Shown here: piece by piece, positions 7,408 through 16,389 of the stretch | How the letters are laid out: each line of letters starts with the position of its first letter | Numbering within the stretch: position 1 is the first letter of the stretch | Source: Mycolicibacterium flavescens | GTDB lineage: Bacteria > Actinomycetota > Actinomycetes > Mycobacteriales > Mycobacteriaceae | Assembly: GCF_001722335.1 (NCBI RefSeq) | Contig: NZ_MIHA01000010.1 | Span: forward strand, 62,001 to 126,000 | Reading direction: 5' to 3' | DNA length: 64,000 nucleotides | Position numbers and translations under genes: made by a program | The notes under the pieces: model-generated | What the model saw: only the letters and a program-made list of their open reading frames with translations | What the model was told of the DNA's origin: nothing | Database searches by the model: none

Positions 7408-8592
7408 TCAGCCCAGACCAAGCCCGGTGCGAAATCTGCGAATATCGTCGACGAGTTCACGCGGATGTTCGAGCCCGGGGAAATGTCCGCCGTGTGGCTC
7501 TAGCCGATAATGGGCGACGTTGTACGAGCGGCGCGCGAACGCCTCCGGCGGCACTGGGGCGATGTCATCGGGGAATAGGCAGAAACCACAAGGCACGCTT
7601 GCATATTCGCCCTCAGCCAGCGTGAACGCGCTCCAGTCAACCATGTAGCGATACATCCAGCTGACCGCTTGGGCGTCGCCGAGCCAGTAGAGCATGACGT
7701 TGGTGATCAGGTCATCGAGATCGAACGGGGGGTCGACCTCCGCTTTACCAACTGTCCAATTGTGGAACTTCTCGAGGATCCAACCTGCCAACCCGACGGG
7801 TGAGTCGTGGACCGCGAACGCCAAGCTTTGCGGTCGATAGCCGTGCACGAGTTGGTAGGCCTTCTCCTCTTCCGGCAGGGTGGTGAGCCGTTCGACGTGC
7901 GCTCCCTCCTCAGGCGTGGGTGGATCGCTGACAAAGGTCGAAGGTGCGGCAAGAACGGCTGTGTTGAGGTGCGCAGCCAGCAATCCGCGTGGCCGGTCGA
8001 CTGCCATCCAGGACGTGATCACTGCGCCCCAATCCCCGCCATGGGCCATGTAGCCTTCGAATCCGAAGACTTCGCCCATCATTTCGGCCCAGAGGCGGCC
8101 GACCTCGCGAGGCGATATGGGTTCAGTCGGCGCGTCAGAAAACCCGCAGCCGGGCAGGCTCGGGATAACGACGGTGAACGCCTCGTCGACCGTACCGCCG
8201 AACCTCTCGGGGTGGGCCAGTGGTTCCACCATCTTGAGCAGTTCGACCGGTGAACCCGGCCAGCCGTGGGTCAAGACAATCGGCATCGGGGCCGGACCGC
8301 TGCCGCGTTCGACGAGAGCATGGATCCTCACGCCTCCGACGCCGATCCGGTATTGCTCGAAGCTGTTGAAGCGTGCCTCCCAGGCTCGCCAGTCGTAACC
8401 ATCCAACCATCGGGCGACAACACGGCGCATGAAGGGCAGACTCGTTCCCATCGCCCAGTCACCACCCCGGGCCGGTTTGGGCCAACGGATGCGTGCGAGA
8501 CGTTCGCGTAAGTCGGCCAGCACCTCGTCGGGGATCTCAGCGCGGAACGGTTCTGCTGCCGGATGTCTGGTCAATTGCGTTGCGCGGGCCAC
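7408..8592 (-). CDS. Microsomal-type epoxide hydrolase
   Basis: A 394-residue alpha/beta hydrolase with the N-terminal EHN domain (FRAEIPDEVLADLRERLARIRWP). GTG 8592 lies just after the stop of the upstream kinase gene; TTG 8574 is an alternative. Seen: oxyanion loop THGWPGSP, nucleophile elbow HGGDWGA with Asp as nucleophile, and catalytic His in PHGGHFPGLEHP. These mark a true epoxide hydrolase, which opens an epoxide to a trans-diol via an Asp ester. The tight position between kinase and CrtC-like genes suggests an epoxide or unsaturated terpenoid-like substrate; that is inference. Confidence 0.9.
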   Translation of the reverse strand: MARATQLTRHPAAEPFRAEIPDEVLADLRERLARIRWPKPARGGDWAMGTSLPFMRRVVARWLDGYDWRAWEARFNSFEQYRIGVGGVRIHALVERGSGPAPMPIVLTHGWPGSPVELLKMVEPLAHPERFGGTVDEAFTVVIPSLPGCGFSDAPTEPISPREVGRLWAEMMGEVFGFEGYMAHGGDWGAVITSWMAVDRPRGLLAAHLNTAVLAAPSTFVSDPPTPEEGAHVERLTTLPEEEKAYQLVHGYRPQSLAFAVHDSPVGLAGWILEKFHNWTVGKAEVDPPFDLDDLITNVMLYWLGDAQAVSWMYRYMVDWSAFTLAEGEYASVPCGFCLFPDDIAPVPPEAFARRSYNVAHYRLEPHGGHFPGLEHPRELVDDIRRFRTGLGLG

Positions 8593-8594
8593 CT

Positions 8595-9737
8595 CTACTG
8601 CTCCCAACCGGGCCAGCGGGATCCGAACCGCGCGGGTGCCGGTCCCTCCAGCAGGCCGTCCAGCCACTCCATGCCGCCGATCGCGGTGAGTTGGCCGGCC
8701 TGCTCCGGGGTGACCTGGTCCGCGGCCACCAACAGGGCCGGCAGTCGCACCATCACCAGCTGCAGGCGCAGTGCATTGAAGACGAGGTGCCAGTCGAGGT
8801 ACTCGGGCGGACGGCCCATCAACTCTTGCCACAAGTCGATCGTGTCGCGCCGCGAGCCGAAGCCGGGAGCGGGCGGCAAGGCTCGTCCGACGGTGAAGGC
8901 ATGATCCATGCAGGCCCACCAGCCGAGGTCACACTCCGGACCGGCGAGTGACACCATGTCCCAGTCCAGGACAGCGGCTACGCGGGTGCCCTGGTAGATG
9001 ATGTTCGGCGGTCGCGAGTCGCCCCACGAGAGCCCCGGTGGCGCGTCGCGAGGTAGATGTTCGACGAGCCAGTCCGTAGCAGTCTGCACGGTCGCAAGAC
9101 GATCACCTCCACACCATTTCGCGTACGCCAACCAGTAGTTCAGCTCCTGCTCCAAGCCTGTGCTACCCAGATCGGGCCGCTGCAGGAAGCCGAACTTGGC
9201 CACGTCCAGCTTGTGTAACTCGGCCATGACCTCGACCGCGCCGCGCCACACTTCGTGCTGCTGCTCCGGCGCCAGTTCCAGTACCCATCCGGCCGCATTG
9301 AATGGGGGATTGTCAGAAGGCACCTGGCCTTCGACCCACTCCATGACGAAAAAGGGCTCACCGAAAATACTTGTGTCGGACTCGAATCCGACCACCGCAG
9401 GTGATGGGACGCTTGGTTCTCGCGAGAGCACGTCGTACATCAGATAGTGGGTCTCGATATCGAGGTCCATGTACAGGTGCTCGGTCGCACCGACACGCGC
9501 AACGTAACCCGATGACACCCGCGTGCCTCCCACCGTGCGGCTGGCCTTGATCAGCAGAGTTTCATTGGCCACCCCCGCTGCGTTCGGCTGCGCAACATCC
9601 TCCACCTCGAGGTCACGCCCGACGTGCTGGCGCAGCCACTCCTCGATCGCCTCCCACGCCGCCGCCGGGTCGCGAACCTGACGCTTCGTCGGGACCTCGA
9701 CGTACCCTCGCCCTGCCTCATCGGCTTCCGTGCCCAA
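8595..9737 (-). CDS. APH-family phosphotransferase (ACAD10/11-type kinase)
   Basis: A 380-residue kinase of the aminoglycoside/choline phosphotransferase fold, with TTG start 9737 behind a strong GGAG. Seen: the N-lobe segment GVANETLLIK, the hinge FFVMEWVEGQ, the catalytic loop LSWGDSRPPNII (Brenner motif with Trp in place of His but Asp and Asn kept), and the metal Asp in AVLDWDM. Members of this group next to acyl-CoA dehydrogenases phosphorylate hydroxyacyl-CoA substrates, as ACAD10/11 do with 4-hydroxyacyl-CoA. First gene of a three-gene operon. Two palindromic operator candidates lie upstream (9833, 9951). Confidence 0.85.
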   Translation of the reverse strand: MGTEADEAGRGYVEVPTKRQVRDPAAAWEAIEEWLRQHVGRDLEVEDVAQPNAAGVANETLLIKASRTVGGTRVSSGYVARVGATEHLYMDLDIETHYLMYDVLSREPSVPSPAVVGFESDTSIFGEPFFVMEWVEGQVPSDNPPFNAAGWVLELAPEQQHEVWRGAVEVMAELHKLDVAKFGFLQRPDLGSTGLEQELNYWLAYAKWCGGDRLATVQTATDWLVEHLPRDAPPGLSWGDSRPPNIIYQGTRVAAVLDWDMVSLAGPECDLGWWACMDHAFTVGRALPPAPGFGSRRDTIDLWQELMGRPPEYLDWHLVFNALRLQLVMVRLPALLVAADQVTPEQAGQLTAIGGMEWLDGLLEGPAPARFGSRWPGWEQ

Positions 9738-9832
9738 GGGTCGTGCTCCTTCCTACGCGACTGCCTATTGGTGCCGGACTCGTCGCGGCCACCCGCATTC
9801 GAGGCGACGCCCCTGATGTCAGCTGGATTAAC

Positions 9833-9848
9833 TGTCAGTTGACTGTCA
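9833..9848. promoter_or_regulatory. Operator candidate of the TGACAGT family
   Basis: TGTCAGTTGACTGTCA matches the perfect palindrome at 1220 in 14 of 16 positions. It lies about 95 bp upstream of the TTG start of the kinase gene and would control the kinase, epoxide hydrolase and CrtC-like operon. Confidence 0.7.
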
Positions 9849-9950
9849 CACGACTGCAAGATGATGTCAACGGGCGCTGGGTGCGGTGTCCACATACCTT
9901 CATCGCGACAGCAATTTGCGACGGACGCGCGGCAGGGCCGCCCCTGGTCC

Positions 9951-9966
9951 TGGCAGTTGTCTGTCA
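9951..9966. promoter_or_regulatory. Operator candidate of the TGACAGT family, second copy
   Basis: TGGCAGTTGTCTGTCA matches the 1220 palindrome in 13 of 16 positions, with the right half-site intact. It lies 118 bp from the 9833 copy, similar to the 102-bp spacing of the pair at 1220/1322. Confidence 0.6.
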
Positions 9967-10008
9967 AAGCTGATCGGATGTCGCGCCGGTGCTACGGCGG
10001 CTCAGACG

Positions 10009-10506
10009 CTAAAGTCCGCCGGGCCGGCGAATGTCGCCGAGATGGTGGTGACACTCGTGCCATGCACTTCTGGCGATCAGCGCCACGGTGATGGGCCGGT
10101 CGCCGAGGGTGAGGCTGCACGCAGCGGCGCCGGGCGGCAGTGCAGCGAGGTGCGCGCCCAGCCGCATAACGCGACGGTGGAACTGCCCGAGGAGGTCCTC
10201 GACATCTGCTCCGCGGTAGTCGGCTGCGGCGACCGACTCGTCCGGGTCGACCATCGGGACCTCCGGATGGTCCTGTGCTACAGCTTGTTCGATGAGCCAG
10301 CGATGGAACGCCATGGATTCCCGCAGGTGACCGAGATACTCGATCGGCGCCCAGGTCCGGGGCTCAGGTCGTCGGCGGAGCAGTTCCAGCGGGACCGACC
10401 GCACGGCATCCGCCACCTCAGTCGCCGTGCGCTCCAGTGCGGGACCGACGTCGGCCGCCGGCGTCGAGGACTGGTCGAACCCACATTCGGTGCAGACATC
10501 TTCCAT
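10009..10506 (-). CDS. DinB/YfiT-like four-helix-bundle protein
   Basis: A 165-residue protein with a short N-terminal CTECGFD and a DinB-like body: helix 1 with TEVADAVRSVPLELL, EPRTWAPIEYLGHLRESMAFHRWL, and the final WHECHHHLGDIRR. The His in the HLRE segment and the HxxxH-type cluster near the end match the metal triad of the DinB superfamily. That superfamily includes mycothiol- or bacillithiol-dependent transferases and isomerases. It is the last gene of the long operon starting at 19178. Exact reaction unknown. Confidence 0.75.
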   Translation of the reverse strand: MEDVCTECGFDQSSTPAADVGPALERTATEVADAVRSVPLELLRRRPEPRTWAPIEYLGHLRESMAFHRWLIEQAVAQDHPEVPMVDPDESVAAADYRGADVEDLLGQFHRRVMRLGAHLAALPPGAAACSLTLGDRPITVALIARSAWHECHHHLGDIRRPGGL

Positions 10507-10520
10507 TTCGACTCCAGTGG

Positions 10521-11339
10521 TCAGCGGAGCAAGGCGATCACCTTGCTGAAAGCCTCCGCGTGCAACTGCGGGACGCTGATGTAGGTGATGCGGTACTTCT
10601 CGGCGTAGTGACGCAGGGTATCGCCCATGTCCCTCGGCGTTCCTGTCAGCGTCGTCGGCGACTTGAGGATCTGTTCATCGGTGAGGCTCTGTCCGAAGCC
10701 GGTCGTGCGGAGTATTTTTGGTACGCCGCTGCCGTCGTGGGGGAGTGCGGTGATAGTGAGGTTCAGTTCCAGATCACCGAAGCGCGCACCCGCCCGCTCG
10801 CGAACGAAGTCGACCAGCTCGGCGAGCGGATCGTCAGCGGTGCTGTTCGGACGGCTACCGCTCAACGCGACGATGTCGGCTTGGGTTGCGGCAATGGTCA
10901 GCACTCGATCGCCGGATCCGGCGACCATGATCGGGACGTTCGGGACGTGCTCGCGCAGATAGCCGGTGGTGTGTGCGAGGTGGTCGACGCGCTCGCCAGC
11001 GCTGGGGAAAACTAGCTCCGCCGCCTCGAACTCCTCTTTGACGTAGCCTGCGCCCAAACCGAGTTCGAAACGGCCATCGGTGAGCAAGTCGAGCGCCGCG
11101 ACGTCGCGAGCGAGCAGGGCGGGCCGGTAGAAGCCCGCGTTGAGGACGAATGGACTGACCCGCATGTTCGTCATCTCAGCGGCGAGAGCAAGCGCCGGGA
11201 AAGGAGCAGGGGTTGCGAGGTGGTCAGGCAGATGGAGCACGTCGTAGCCGAAGCCTTCGGCGCGGCGAACGGCTTCGCGCCACTGACTACGGGATTTCAA
11301 CGTCGACAGTGCCACGCCGAATCGGAACTTTTTCGTCAC
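10521..11339 (-). CDS. Luciferase-like (LLM) F420-dependent oxidoreductase
   Basis: A 272-residue TIM-barrel protein. GTG 11339 (TKKFRFGVALS) is chosen because it lies seven bases after the previous stop. Seen: GYDVLHLPDHL, SPFVLNAGFYRPALLARDVAALDLLTDGRFELGLGAGY, and PIMVAGSGDRVL, the usual order in the actinobacterial F420 branch of the bacterial luciferase superfamily. It would oxidise or reduce a pathway alcohol, ketone or enone with coenzyme F420. Part of the eleven-gene operon. Confidence 0.88.
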   Translation of the reverse strand: MTKKFRFGVALSTLKSRSQWREAVRRAEGFGYDVLHLPDHLATPAPFPALALAAEMTNMRVSPFVLNAGFYRPALLARDVAALDLLTDGRFELGLGAGYVKEEFEAAELVFPSAGERVDHLAHTTGYLREHVPNVPIMVAGSGDRVLTIAATQADIVALSGSRPNSTADDPLAELVDFVRERAGARFGDLELNLTITALPHDGSGVPKILRTTGFGQSLTDEQILKSPTTLTGTPRDMGDTLRHYAEKYRITYISVPQLHAEAFSKVIALLR

Positions 11340-11346
11340 GGCATCC

Positions 11347-12303
11347 TCATCTGACCACCGTCGGGACCCACGCGGCGATACGGTCCCACAAGGCGCCGCG
11401 GTGGCTGCCGAAGTTATGACAGTGTCCGGCCTTCGGCACCAGATAGAGCGTGACGTCGCGTGATCCGGTGTAGTTGGCCGGTTCGCCGTAGGGGTTGGGC
11501 GACACATCGATCGCGGCACCGAAAGCAAGGAACACCGGTACCTCCAACTTCGGTGTGTACTGCTCGACGAACCCGGGCGTCGTCACCTCCGCCGCGCACC
11601 GCAACGGCACCCGGCTCTGCACGGCGGTGTCCGCGTCCATCACCTCCTGCGGTACCTCGCCGCCGTAGAACATGTCCGCAAGGTACGACCTGGGTGCGAC
11701 GACGAAGCTGTCACCAGGCTTGGCTCCGGTGACCTGATAAGCAATCTCCAGGCTCTGCTGGAGGCGCGCTTCGAGATCGTCGGCATCGGCATCCTGCTCG
11801 TGGACGTTGGTGATCTGCACCCCGTACCCGAGAAGCGCCACCGCGTCGTAACCACCCTCGCGCGCCTGCACCATCGTGGTCAGGCAGGAGCCCATGGAGT
11901 GTCCGACACCGACGACCGGAAGTTGCATGGGAGGTAGGCGGTCGACCAGACCACCCGCAGCGGCCCTGGCGCGGATCTGACGCACCACCTCGGCGTCACC
12001 GGTCGCCAGCAGCTCCAAGCCGACTGAACCCGATCCGATCGGATCGGTGCTGTCGCCGACTCCCAGATGATCCACGGCGATCACGATGTAACCGGCGGCT
12101 GCCATGTGCTCACCGAAGCTGTAACCCGGATGGCCGGGAATCTCCATGTGCCAGTAGTGCTTGTCGTACAGACCGCCCGCCAGGCACACCAGGATCGCGG
12201 GTGCATCGGTGGGGCGTTCGGGAAGGAACGCCCAGGCCGCCTGAGTGAGTCGCTCGCCGCTTCCGACAGCCTCGGAGACATCGAAGGTCAGGGACAGGGG
12301 CAT
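11347..12303 (-). CDS. Alpha/beta hydrolase
   Basis: A 318-residue hydrolase with start ATG 12303. Seen: LVCLAGGLYDKHYW for the oxyanion region, VDHLGVGDS, nucleophile elbow GVGHSMGSC with Ser, and the catalytic His in PKAGHCHNFG. It resembles lipase/esterase-type enzymes of catabolic operons and could cleave an ester, lactone or C-C bond. It is flanked by DUF2889 and LLM genes with 23- and 7-bp gaps. Substrate unknown. Confidence 0.85.
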   Translation of the reverse strand: MPLSLTFDVSEAVGSGERLTQAAWAFLPERPTDAPAILVCLAGGLYDKHYWHMEIPGHPGYSFGEHMAAAGYIVIAVDHLGVGDSTDPIGSGSVGLELLATGDAEVVRQIRARAAAGGLVDRLPPMQLPVVGVGHSMGSCLTTMVQAREGGYDAVALLGYGVQITNVHEQDADADDLEARLQQSLEIAYQVTGAKPGDSFVVAPRSYLADMFYGGEVPQEVMDADTAVQSRVPLRCAAEVTTPGFVEQYTPKLEVPVFLAFGAAIDVSPNPYGEPANYTGSRDVTLYLVPKAGHCHNFGSHRGALWDRIAAWVPTVVR

Positions 12304-12326
12304 CGGTGCTCCAGTTCGTCGAGGGC

Positions 12327-13349
12327 TCAGGCGGCTTGAAGGAGTGGGATCAGCGCCGCGGCGTCGGCGATGCTGCGCAGTAGATCGTTGAGATGCGTGC
12401 ACGTCGACGTGCCGTGAAGTTCGTGGCGGACACGGAAATGCAATTCGTCCAACCGCATTCCGGTGAGACGGCTCGCACTGGCGACCGCCCCAGGACATTC
12501 CTGCCAGGGCAGCACCCGGGGTACGGCTTTCGAACGCAGGATGGTCCCGGTGTCGGAATCGACGGCTGCTTCGAGCGTGTACTCGTGAATGATGGTCTCG
12601 ATGCCGTCGTCCCGTACGTAGCTGTCACGGAACATCGCGTCGATCAACACATCCGAGCCATCTGGGTTGCGGTACACATCGAGCCTGCGACGCCGCCGCA
12701 TACCATGAGCCGGCAGCGGAACCATCTCATGCCAGGCGAACGGATCGACGGGGTCGTCGAGCTCGGGTGCCTCGGGACCTGTGACCACCGCGGGATCACC
12801 GGCTTCGAACGACGACATCAGCAGGCCGCCCGTCACGAAGCCGGCGCACTGATCGGCCACCGGCAGGTAACCCGATTTGGCGGTGTTGCCCAATGCACCT
12901 GACGCGGAAAGCGCGTGACCCGATATCAGGGTGGCCACCGGAACGTCGTCGAGAAGGGTGTAGCGCAGATCGCGCGGTGGTCGAAGTTGCGGGGCGGCTT
13001 TGTCGACCGCTGCTCGGAACCCGCTCATCGCCGGTGCGCCGACGAGGTGCATGCCGGGCACCGCCGGGACAACATCCATGCGCTGGATCACCCGAGCGAT
13101 CAACTCGACGGTCGCCTGCATGGTGGCGCGGCCGATCTCGGTGGCAGTGCCGTCGCCTGCGGTCTTGAGATCGCGTGCCCGGCCCGCCAGATACACCGGA
13201 TCCAACGAGCCCGGATCACGGGTCATGTCGATCGAACTCGTCCGCCTGACCGAATCCGGGCGCCGCTTCGGTGTGCCCCGCGTCGGCTCGTGGATGCCGT
13301 GCAGGGGATGCAAGCCGAAATCCGGTGTGCCCAGCCCGGTCACGCTCAT
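12327..13349 (-). CDS. DUF2889 family protein
   Basis: A 340-residue protein starting at ATG 13349. The C-terminal half carries the DUF2889 signature: FRDSYVRDDGIETIIHEYTL, AVPRVLPWQECPGAVASASRLTG, and GTSTCTHLNDLLRS. No catalytic mechanism is known for the family; it recurs next to genes for steroid-like and other hydrophobic acid catabolism in Actinobacteria and Proteobacteria. The N-terminal 80 residues are rich in Arg/Pro and likely flexible. A seven-base gap separates it from the upstream VOC gene. Confidence 0.85.
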   Translation of the reverse strand: MSVTGLGTPDFGLHPLHGIHEPTRGTPKRRPDSVRRTSSIDMTRDPGSLDPVYLAGRARDLKTAGDGTATEIGRATMQATVELIARVIQRMDVVPAVPGMHLVGAPAMSGFRAAVDKAAPQLRPPRDLRYTLLDDVPVATLISGHALSASGALGNTAKSGYLPVADQCAGFVTGGLLMSSFEAGDPAVVTGPEAPELDDPVDPFAWHEMVPLPAHGMRRRRRLDVYRNPDGSDVLIDAMFRDSYVRDDGIETIIHEYTLEAAVDSDTGTILRSKAVPRVLPWQECPGAVASASRLTGMRLDELHFRVRHELHGTSTCTHLNDLLRSIADAAALIPLLQAA

Positions 13350-13356
13350 CGCGGTG

Positions 13357-13848
13357 TCACCCAGCGCCCGCCGCCCCACCCGGTGCGGCCGGGAGTGTGC
13401 GGCAGAACTCCATCTTGTTTCCATCGGGGTCGTAGAACCACAGGAACTCGGCGTTACGGCCGGCGCGCACACCGTCGGCATCAGCCGGGAACCCCTCGAC
13501 GACCTCACCGTCGTTGAACAACGCACCTCGGCCGGCGAGCTCATGGCGGAGCTGCGCCAGCCGCTGGCGGGTCATGAAGACCAGTGTCGGCGAATGTGGG
13601 TCACGCGGACCCTGCATTGAGCTGTCCTCACTGAGGAAGACGTTCATCCCTGCCAGGCGGAACAGCGCGAACTCGGTGATCTGCCCGGCCAGGCTGGCGT
13701 CGGCTCCGCGGCTGCGCGGTTCGCATCGGAAAACTGCGGAGTACCAGCGGATCGAAGCCTCGAGATCACTGACGTGGAAGGTGAGGAACGCCCCGGCGCC
13801 CTCAAGAACGTCTGCGGTCGCGTCATGGTCACCCGAGTTCGTCGTCAT
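13357..13848 (-). CDS. VOC / glyoxalase-fold protein
   Basis: A 163-residue VOC-superfamily protein with ATG start. Seen: AFLTFHVSDLEASIRWYSAVF in the first module and FLWFYDPDGNKMEFC in the second. The candidate metal ligands are the His in TFHVSD and the Glu of KMEFC. VOC proteins include epimerases, dioxygenases and isomerases; which applies here cannot be told. Member of the long operon between aldehyde dehydrogenase and DUF2889 genes. Confidence 0.85.
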   Translation of the reverse strand: MTTNSGDHDATADVLEGAGAFLTFHVSDLEASIRWYSAVFRCEPRSRGADASLAGQITEFALFRLAGMNVFLSEDSSMQGPRDPHSPTLVFMTRQRLAQLRHELAGRGALFNDGEVVEGFPADADGVRAGRNAEFLWFYDPDGNKMEFCRTLPAAPGGAAGAG

Positions 13849-13858
13849 GGCAATCGGC

Positions 13859-15322
13859 TCAAGCGATGCTCACGCTCTTGGTCTGCAGGAACTCATCGAG
13901 ACCTTCCCGGCCACCTTCCTTGCCCATGCCGCTGATCCCGATACCACCGAACGGGCGGTGCACGGACAGGTTCATCGCGCCGTTGATCAGCACCTCGCCC
14001 GTCTCGAGGGCCTCGGCGACCCGGTGAGCGCGCTTGAGCTCGTTGGTGAATACATACCCGGACAACCCGTAGGGTGTGCTGTTGGCGATCTCGATGGCTT
14101 CTTCTTCGTTGTCGAACGGGATGATCGACAACACCGGCCCGAAGACCTCCTTCTGCGCCAACTCCGACTGAGGGTCGACGTCGGCGAATACGGTGGGCTG
14201 CAGGAAATATCCGTCCGCGAGGTCGCCACCCAGGCGTTCGCCGCCGGTGAGCAAACGTGCGCCGTCCCCCTTGGCCCGCTCAATCATGCCTGTGATGCGT
14301 TGTAGTGCGGCGTCATTCACGACTGGTCCGGAAACAGTGTCCGGCTCGAAGGGATCGCCGACCTTGATCATCGAAGCTATCGCTTCGACGCGCGCGATGA
14401 CATCGTCGTACACCGGCCGTGCCACAATCATCCGCGTCGGTAAGGCGCAGCCCTGACCGGTCATGAACCCGACCGACAGCAGAGTGCCGACCCCGCAGGC
14501 CGCGTCGAGATTTGCGTCCTCGAAGACGATGTTTCCCGACTTGCCACCCAGTTCCATGACGGACGGTTTGATGTGCTCGGCGCATGTGTGCAGGATCTTG
14601 CGCGCGGTATCAGGCCCTCCGGTGAAACTGACCTTCTTGACCAACGGATGTGCGACCAGCGCAGCACCTGCCTCGGCGGAGCCCGGCAGCACGTTGAGGA
14701 CGCCGTCGGGTATTCCGGCCTCGGCGGCCAGGTCGGCGTACAAATCGGCGCTGAACGGGGTCAGCTCGGACGGCTTGATCACGACCGTGTTTCCCGCGGC
14801 AAGGGCGGCAGGGACTTTCATCGCCAACGAGATGAGCGGACCGTTCCAGGTGATGATGACGCCGATGACCCCGTACGGCTGACGCAGCGTGTAGCTGAAC
14901 TCACCGTTTGCGCGGTAGGAACCCGATACCTCGCTGGTGATCTTGTCGGCCCAGCCCGCGTAGTACCGCGTCCACTCCACCGACGTCGCAACCAACCCGG
15001 CCACCAGGCCCGACGCGGTGCCGTTGTCGAAGGTACCCAGGCGGGTGAAGTCGTCGGCGTGCTGCTCGATCAAGTCCGCGAAGCGGAGCAGCAGACGCCG
15101 GCGCTCCGAGGGGTTCGTCTGGCGCCAACTCTGATAGGCGTTGTGTGCCGCGGCAACTGCCTCATCGATCTCGGCGGGCCCGGCCATCGGAATCGTGGCG
15201 TCCGGGGTCCCGGTGCACGGGTTGACGTGGTCGAACGTGCCGCCGGAAGCGGTACGCCGTTTCTCACCGCCGATTCGTAACGTGACTTCGGGGCGGGTGG
15301 TGTCGATCGTTGAAGCGGTCAT
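13859..15322 (-). CDS. NAD(P)-dependent aldehyde dehydrogenase
   Basis: A 487-residue class 1/2-type ALDH. Seen: the cofactor segment VIIT-WN, VIKPSELTPFSA, GS-x-x-G equivalent FTGGPDTA, general base Glu in MELGGKSGNI, catalytic Cys in MTGQGCALPTR, and KEVFGPVLS with the C-terminal PFGGIGISGMGKEGG. It would oxidise an aldehyde, for example a side-chain aldehyde released by the Ltp retro-aldolase, to an acid. Length is standard for the family. Sits 16 bp after the SDR gene. Confidence 0.93.
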   Translation of the reverse strand: MTASTIDTTRPEVTLRIGGEKRRTASGGTFDHVNPCTGTPDATIPMAGPAEIDEAVAAAHNAYQSWRQTNPSERRRLLLRFADLIEQHADDFTRLGTFDNGTASGLVAGLVATSVEWTRYYAGWADKITSEVSGSYRANGEFSYTLRQPYGVIGVIITWNGPLISLAMKVPAALAAGNTVVIKPSELTPFSADLYADLAAEAGIPDGVLNVLPGSAEAGAALVAHPLVKKVSFTGGPDTARKILHTCAEHIKPSVMELGGKSGNIVFEDANLDAACGVGTLLSVGFMTGQGCALPTRMIVARPVYDDVIARVEAIASMIKVGDPFEPDTVSGPVVNDAALQRITGMIERAKGDGARLLTGGERLGGDLADGYFLQPTVFADVDPQSELAQKEVFGPVLSIIPFDNEEEAIEIANSTPYGLSGYVFTNELKRAHRVAEALETGEVLINGAMNLSVHRPFGGIGISGMGKEGGREGLDEFLQTKSVSIA

Positions 15323-15338
15323 GTGTCTTCCCGTGAAG

Positions 15339-16154
15339 TCAGCGCACCGCGAAGCCGGCGTCGAGCGGCCAGGTGGTACCCGTGATGAATTTGCCCGAAT
15401 CGGACACCAGCCACGCGACGGCTTCGGCGATGTCTTCGGGTTGCAGGATCTGGATGGGTAGGACGTTCTGCATAGCCGAGAGCGCCTCGTCGCCCTCTTC
15501 GAACAGTTTCGCCATCGTCTCGTTCATCACCATGCCCGTCGCCACTCCCGTGGGGTGGATGGTGTTGACTCGGATCGATTGTGGGCCAAGGTGATTAGCC
15601 CACACCTGCATCAGGCCGACCAGCCCGCGCTTGGCGGCGGCATAGGCTTGGCCGCCGGCGCGGTCGGTGCCCGTGGCCTTGAGGCCGGCACTCGAACTGG
15701 TGATCACAATCGATCCGCCGCGGCCGCCCTCGATGAGGTGGGGAATCGCCGCCTCGACGGTGTTCCAGACGCCGACGAGGTTCACGTCGATGATGTCGCG
15801 GAAGATCTGACGCCGGGCGGAACCCGGGCTGAGCCGCACGATCCCCGCGTTCGCCACCACAATGTCGAGGCGGCCGAACTGATCGACGCCTTCCTTGACC
15901 ACGGCATCAACAGCATCCGCGTCGCGTACGTCGGCCTGCCGGGCCACGATTCGCCGGCCTCGGTCCTCGACGAGCTTCACCGTCTCCTCGAGTTCGGCGG
16001 GCGTCGCGTTCGGGTAGTCCATCGAATCGATGTCGGCGCAGATGTCGAGCGCGATGATGTCGGCGCCCTCGCTCGCGAGCCGGACCGCATGGGCGCGGCC
16101 CTGGCCGCGAGCGGCGCCGGTGATGAAGGCGACGTTGCCTTCCAGATTCCCCAC
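15339..16154 (-). CDS. Mycofactocin-coupled SDR dehydrogenase
   Basis: A 271-residue short-chain dehydrogenase. Seen: TGAARGQGRAHAVRLA at the N-terminus, the DICADID segment after beta-2, NAG, ITSSSAG with catalytic Ser, and YAAAKRG with Tyr and Lys. The extended insertion after beta-2 is typical of the mycofactocin-dependent SDR group, in which NAD is held non-exchangeably and electrons pass to mycofactocin. It likely oxidises an alcohol intermediate. Intact relative of the miniature relic at 6110. Confidence 0.9.
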   Translation of the reverse strand: MGNLEGNVAFITGAARGQGRAHAVRLASEGADIIALDICADIDSMDYPNATPAELEETVKLVEDRGRRIVARQADVRDADAVDAVVKEGVDQFGRLDIVVANAGIVRLSPGSARRQIFRDIIDVNLVGVWNTVEAAIPHLIEGGRGGSIVITSSSAGLKATGTDRAGGQAYAAAKRGLVGLMQVWANHLGPQSIRVNTIHPTGVATGMVMNETMAKLFEEGDEALSAMQNVLPIQILQPEDIAEAVAWLVSDSGKFITGTTWPLDAGFAVR

Positions 16155-16170
16155 GAAACTGTCTCCTTTG

Positions 16171-16383
16171 TCAGTCCGGCGCGTGGCCGGTGTGGATGCG
16201 TGCCAATCTCAAACCTTCATCGGAGTCGTCGACCTCGACGCTCCAGTTGCCGCACGTGCAAGAGGCACGGTAGTGGCCGTTCTCCGGCAGGATCGACTGG
16301 CCATCACAGTCGCCGCCGGAGTTCGCGATGCTGGTGAGGAATTCGAGCGGTTTCTCGTGTAGCGCGCTGTCGTCGTCGGCCAT
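16171..16383 (-). CDS. Small conserved-looking CxC protein
   Basis: A 70-residue acidic protein starting at ATG 16383, six bases after the DUF35 stop and 16 bases before the SDR gene, so it fits the operon spacing exactly. Seen: a central SCTCGNWSVEVDDSDEG with a C-x-C pair, and a C-terminal LARIHTGHAPD with two His. The Cys/His content suggests metal binding or a small partner domain. No family recognised. Confidence 0.65.
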   Translation of the reverse strand: MADDDSALHEKPLEFLTSIANSGGDCDGQSILPENGHYRASCTCGNWSVEVDDSDEGLRLARIHTGHAPD

Positions 16384-16389
16384 GGCGCG

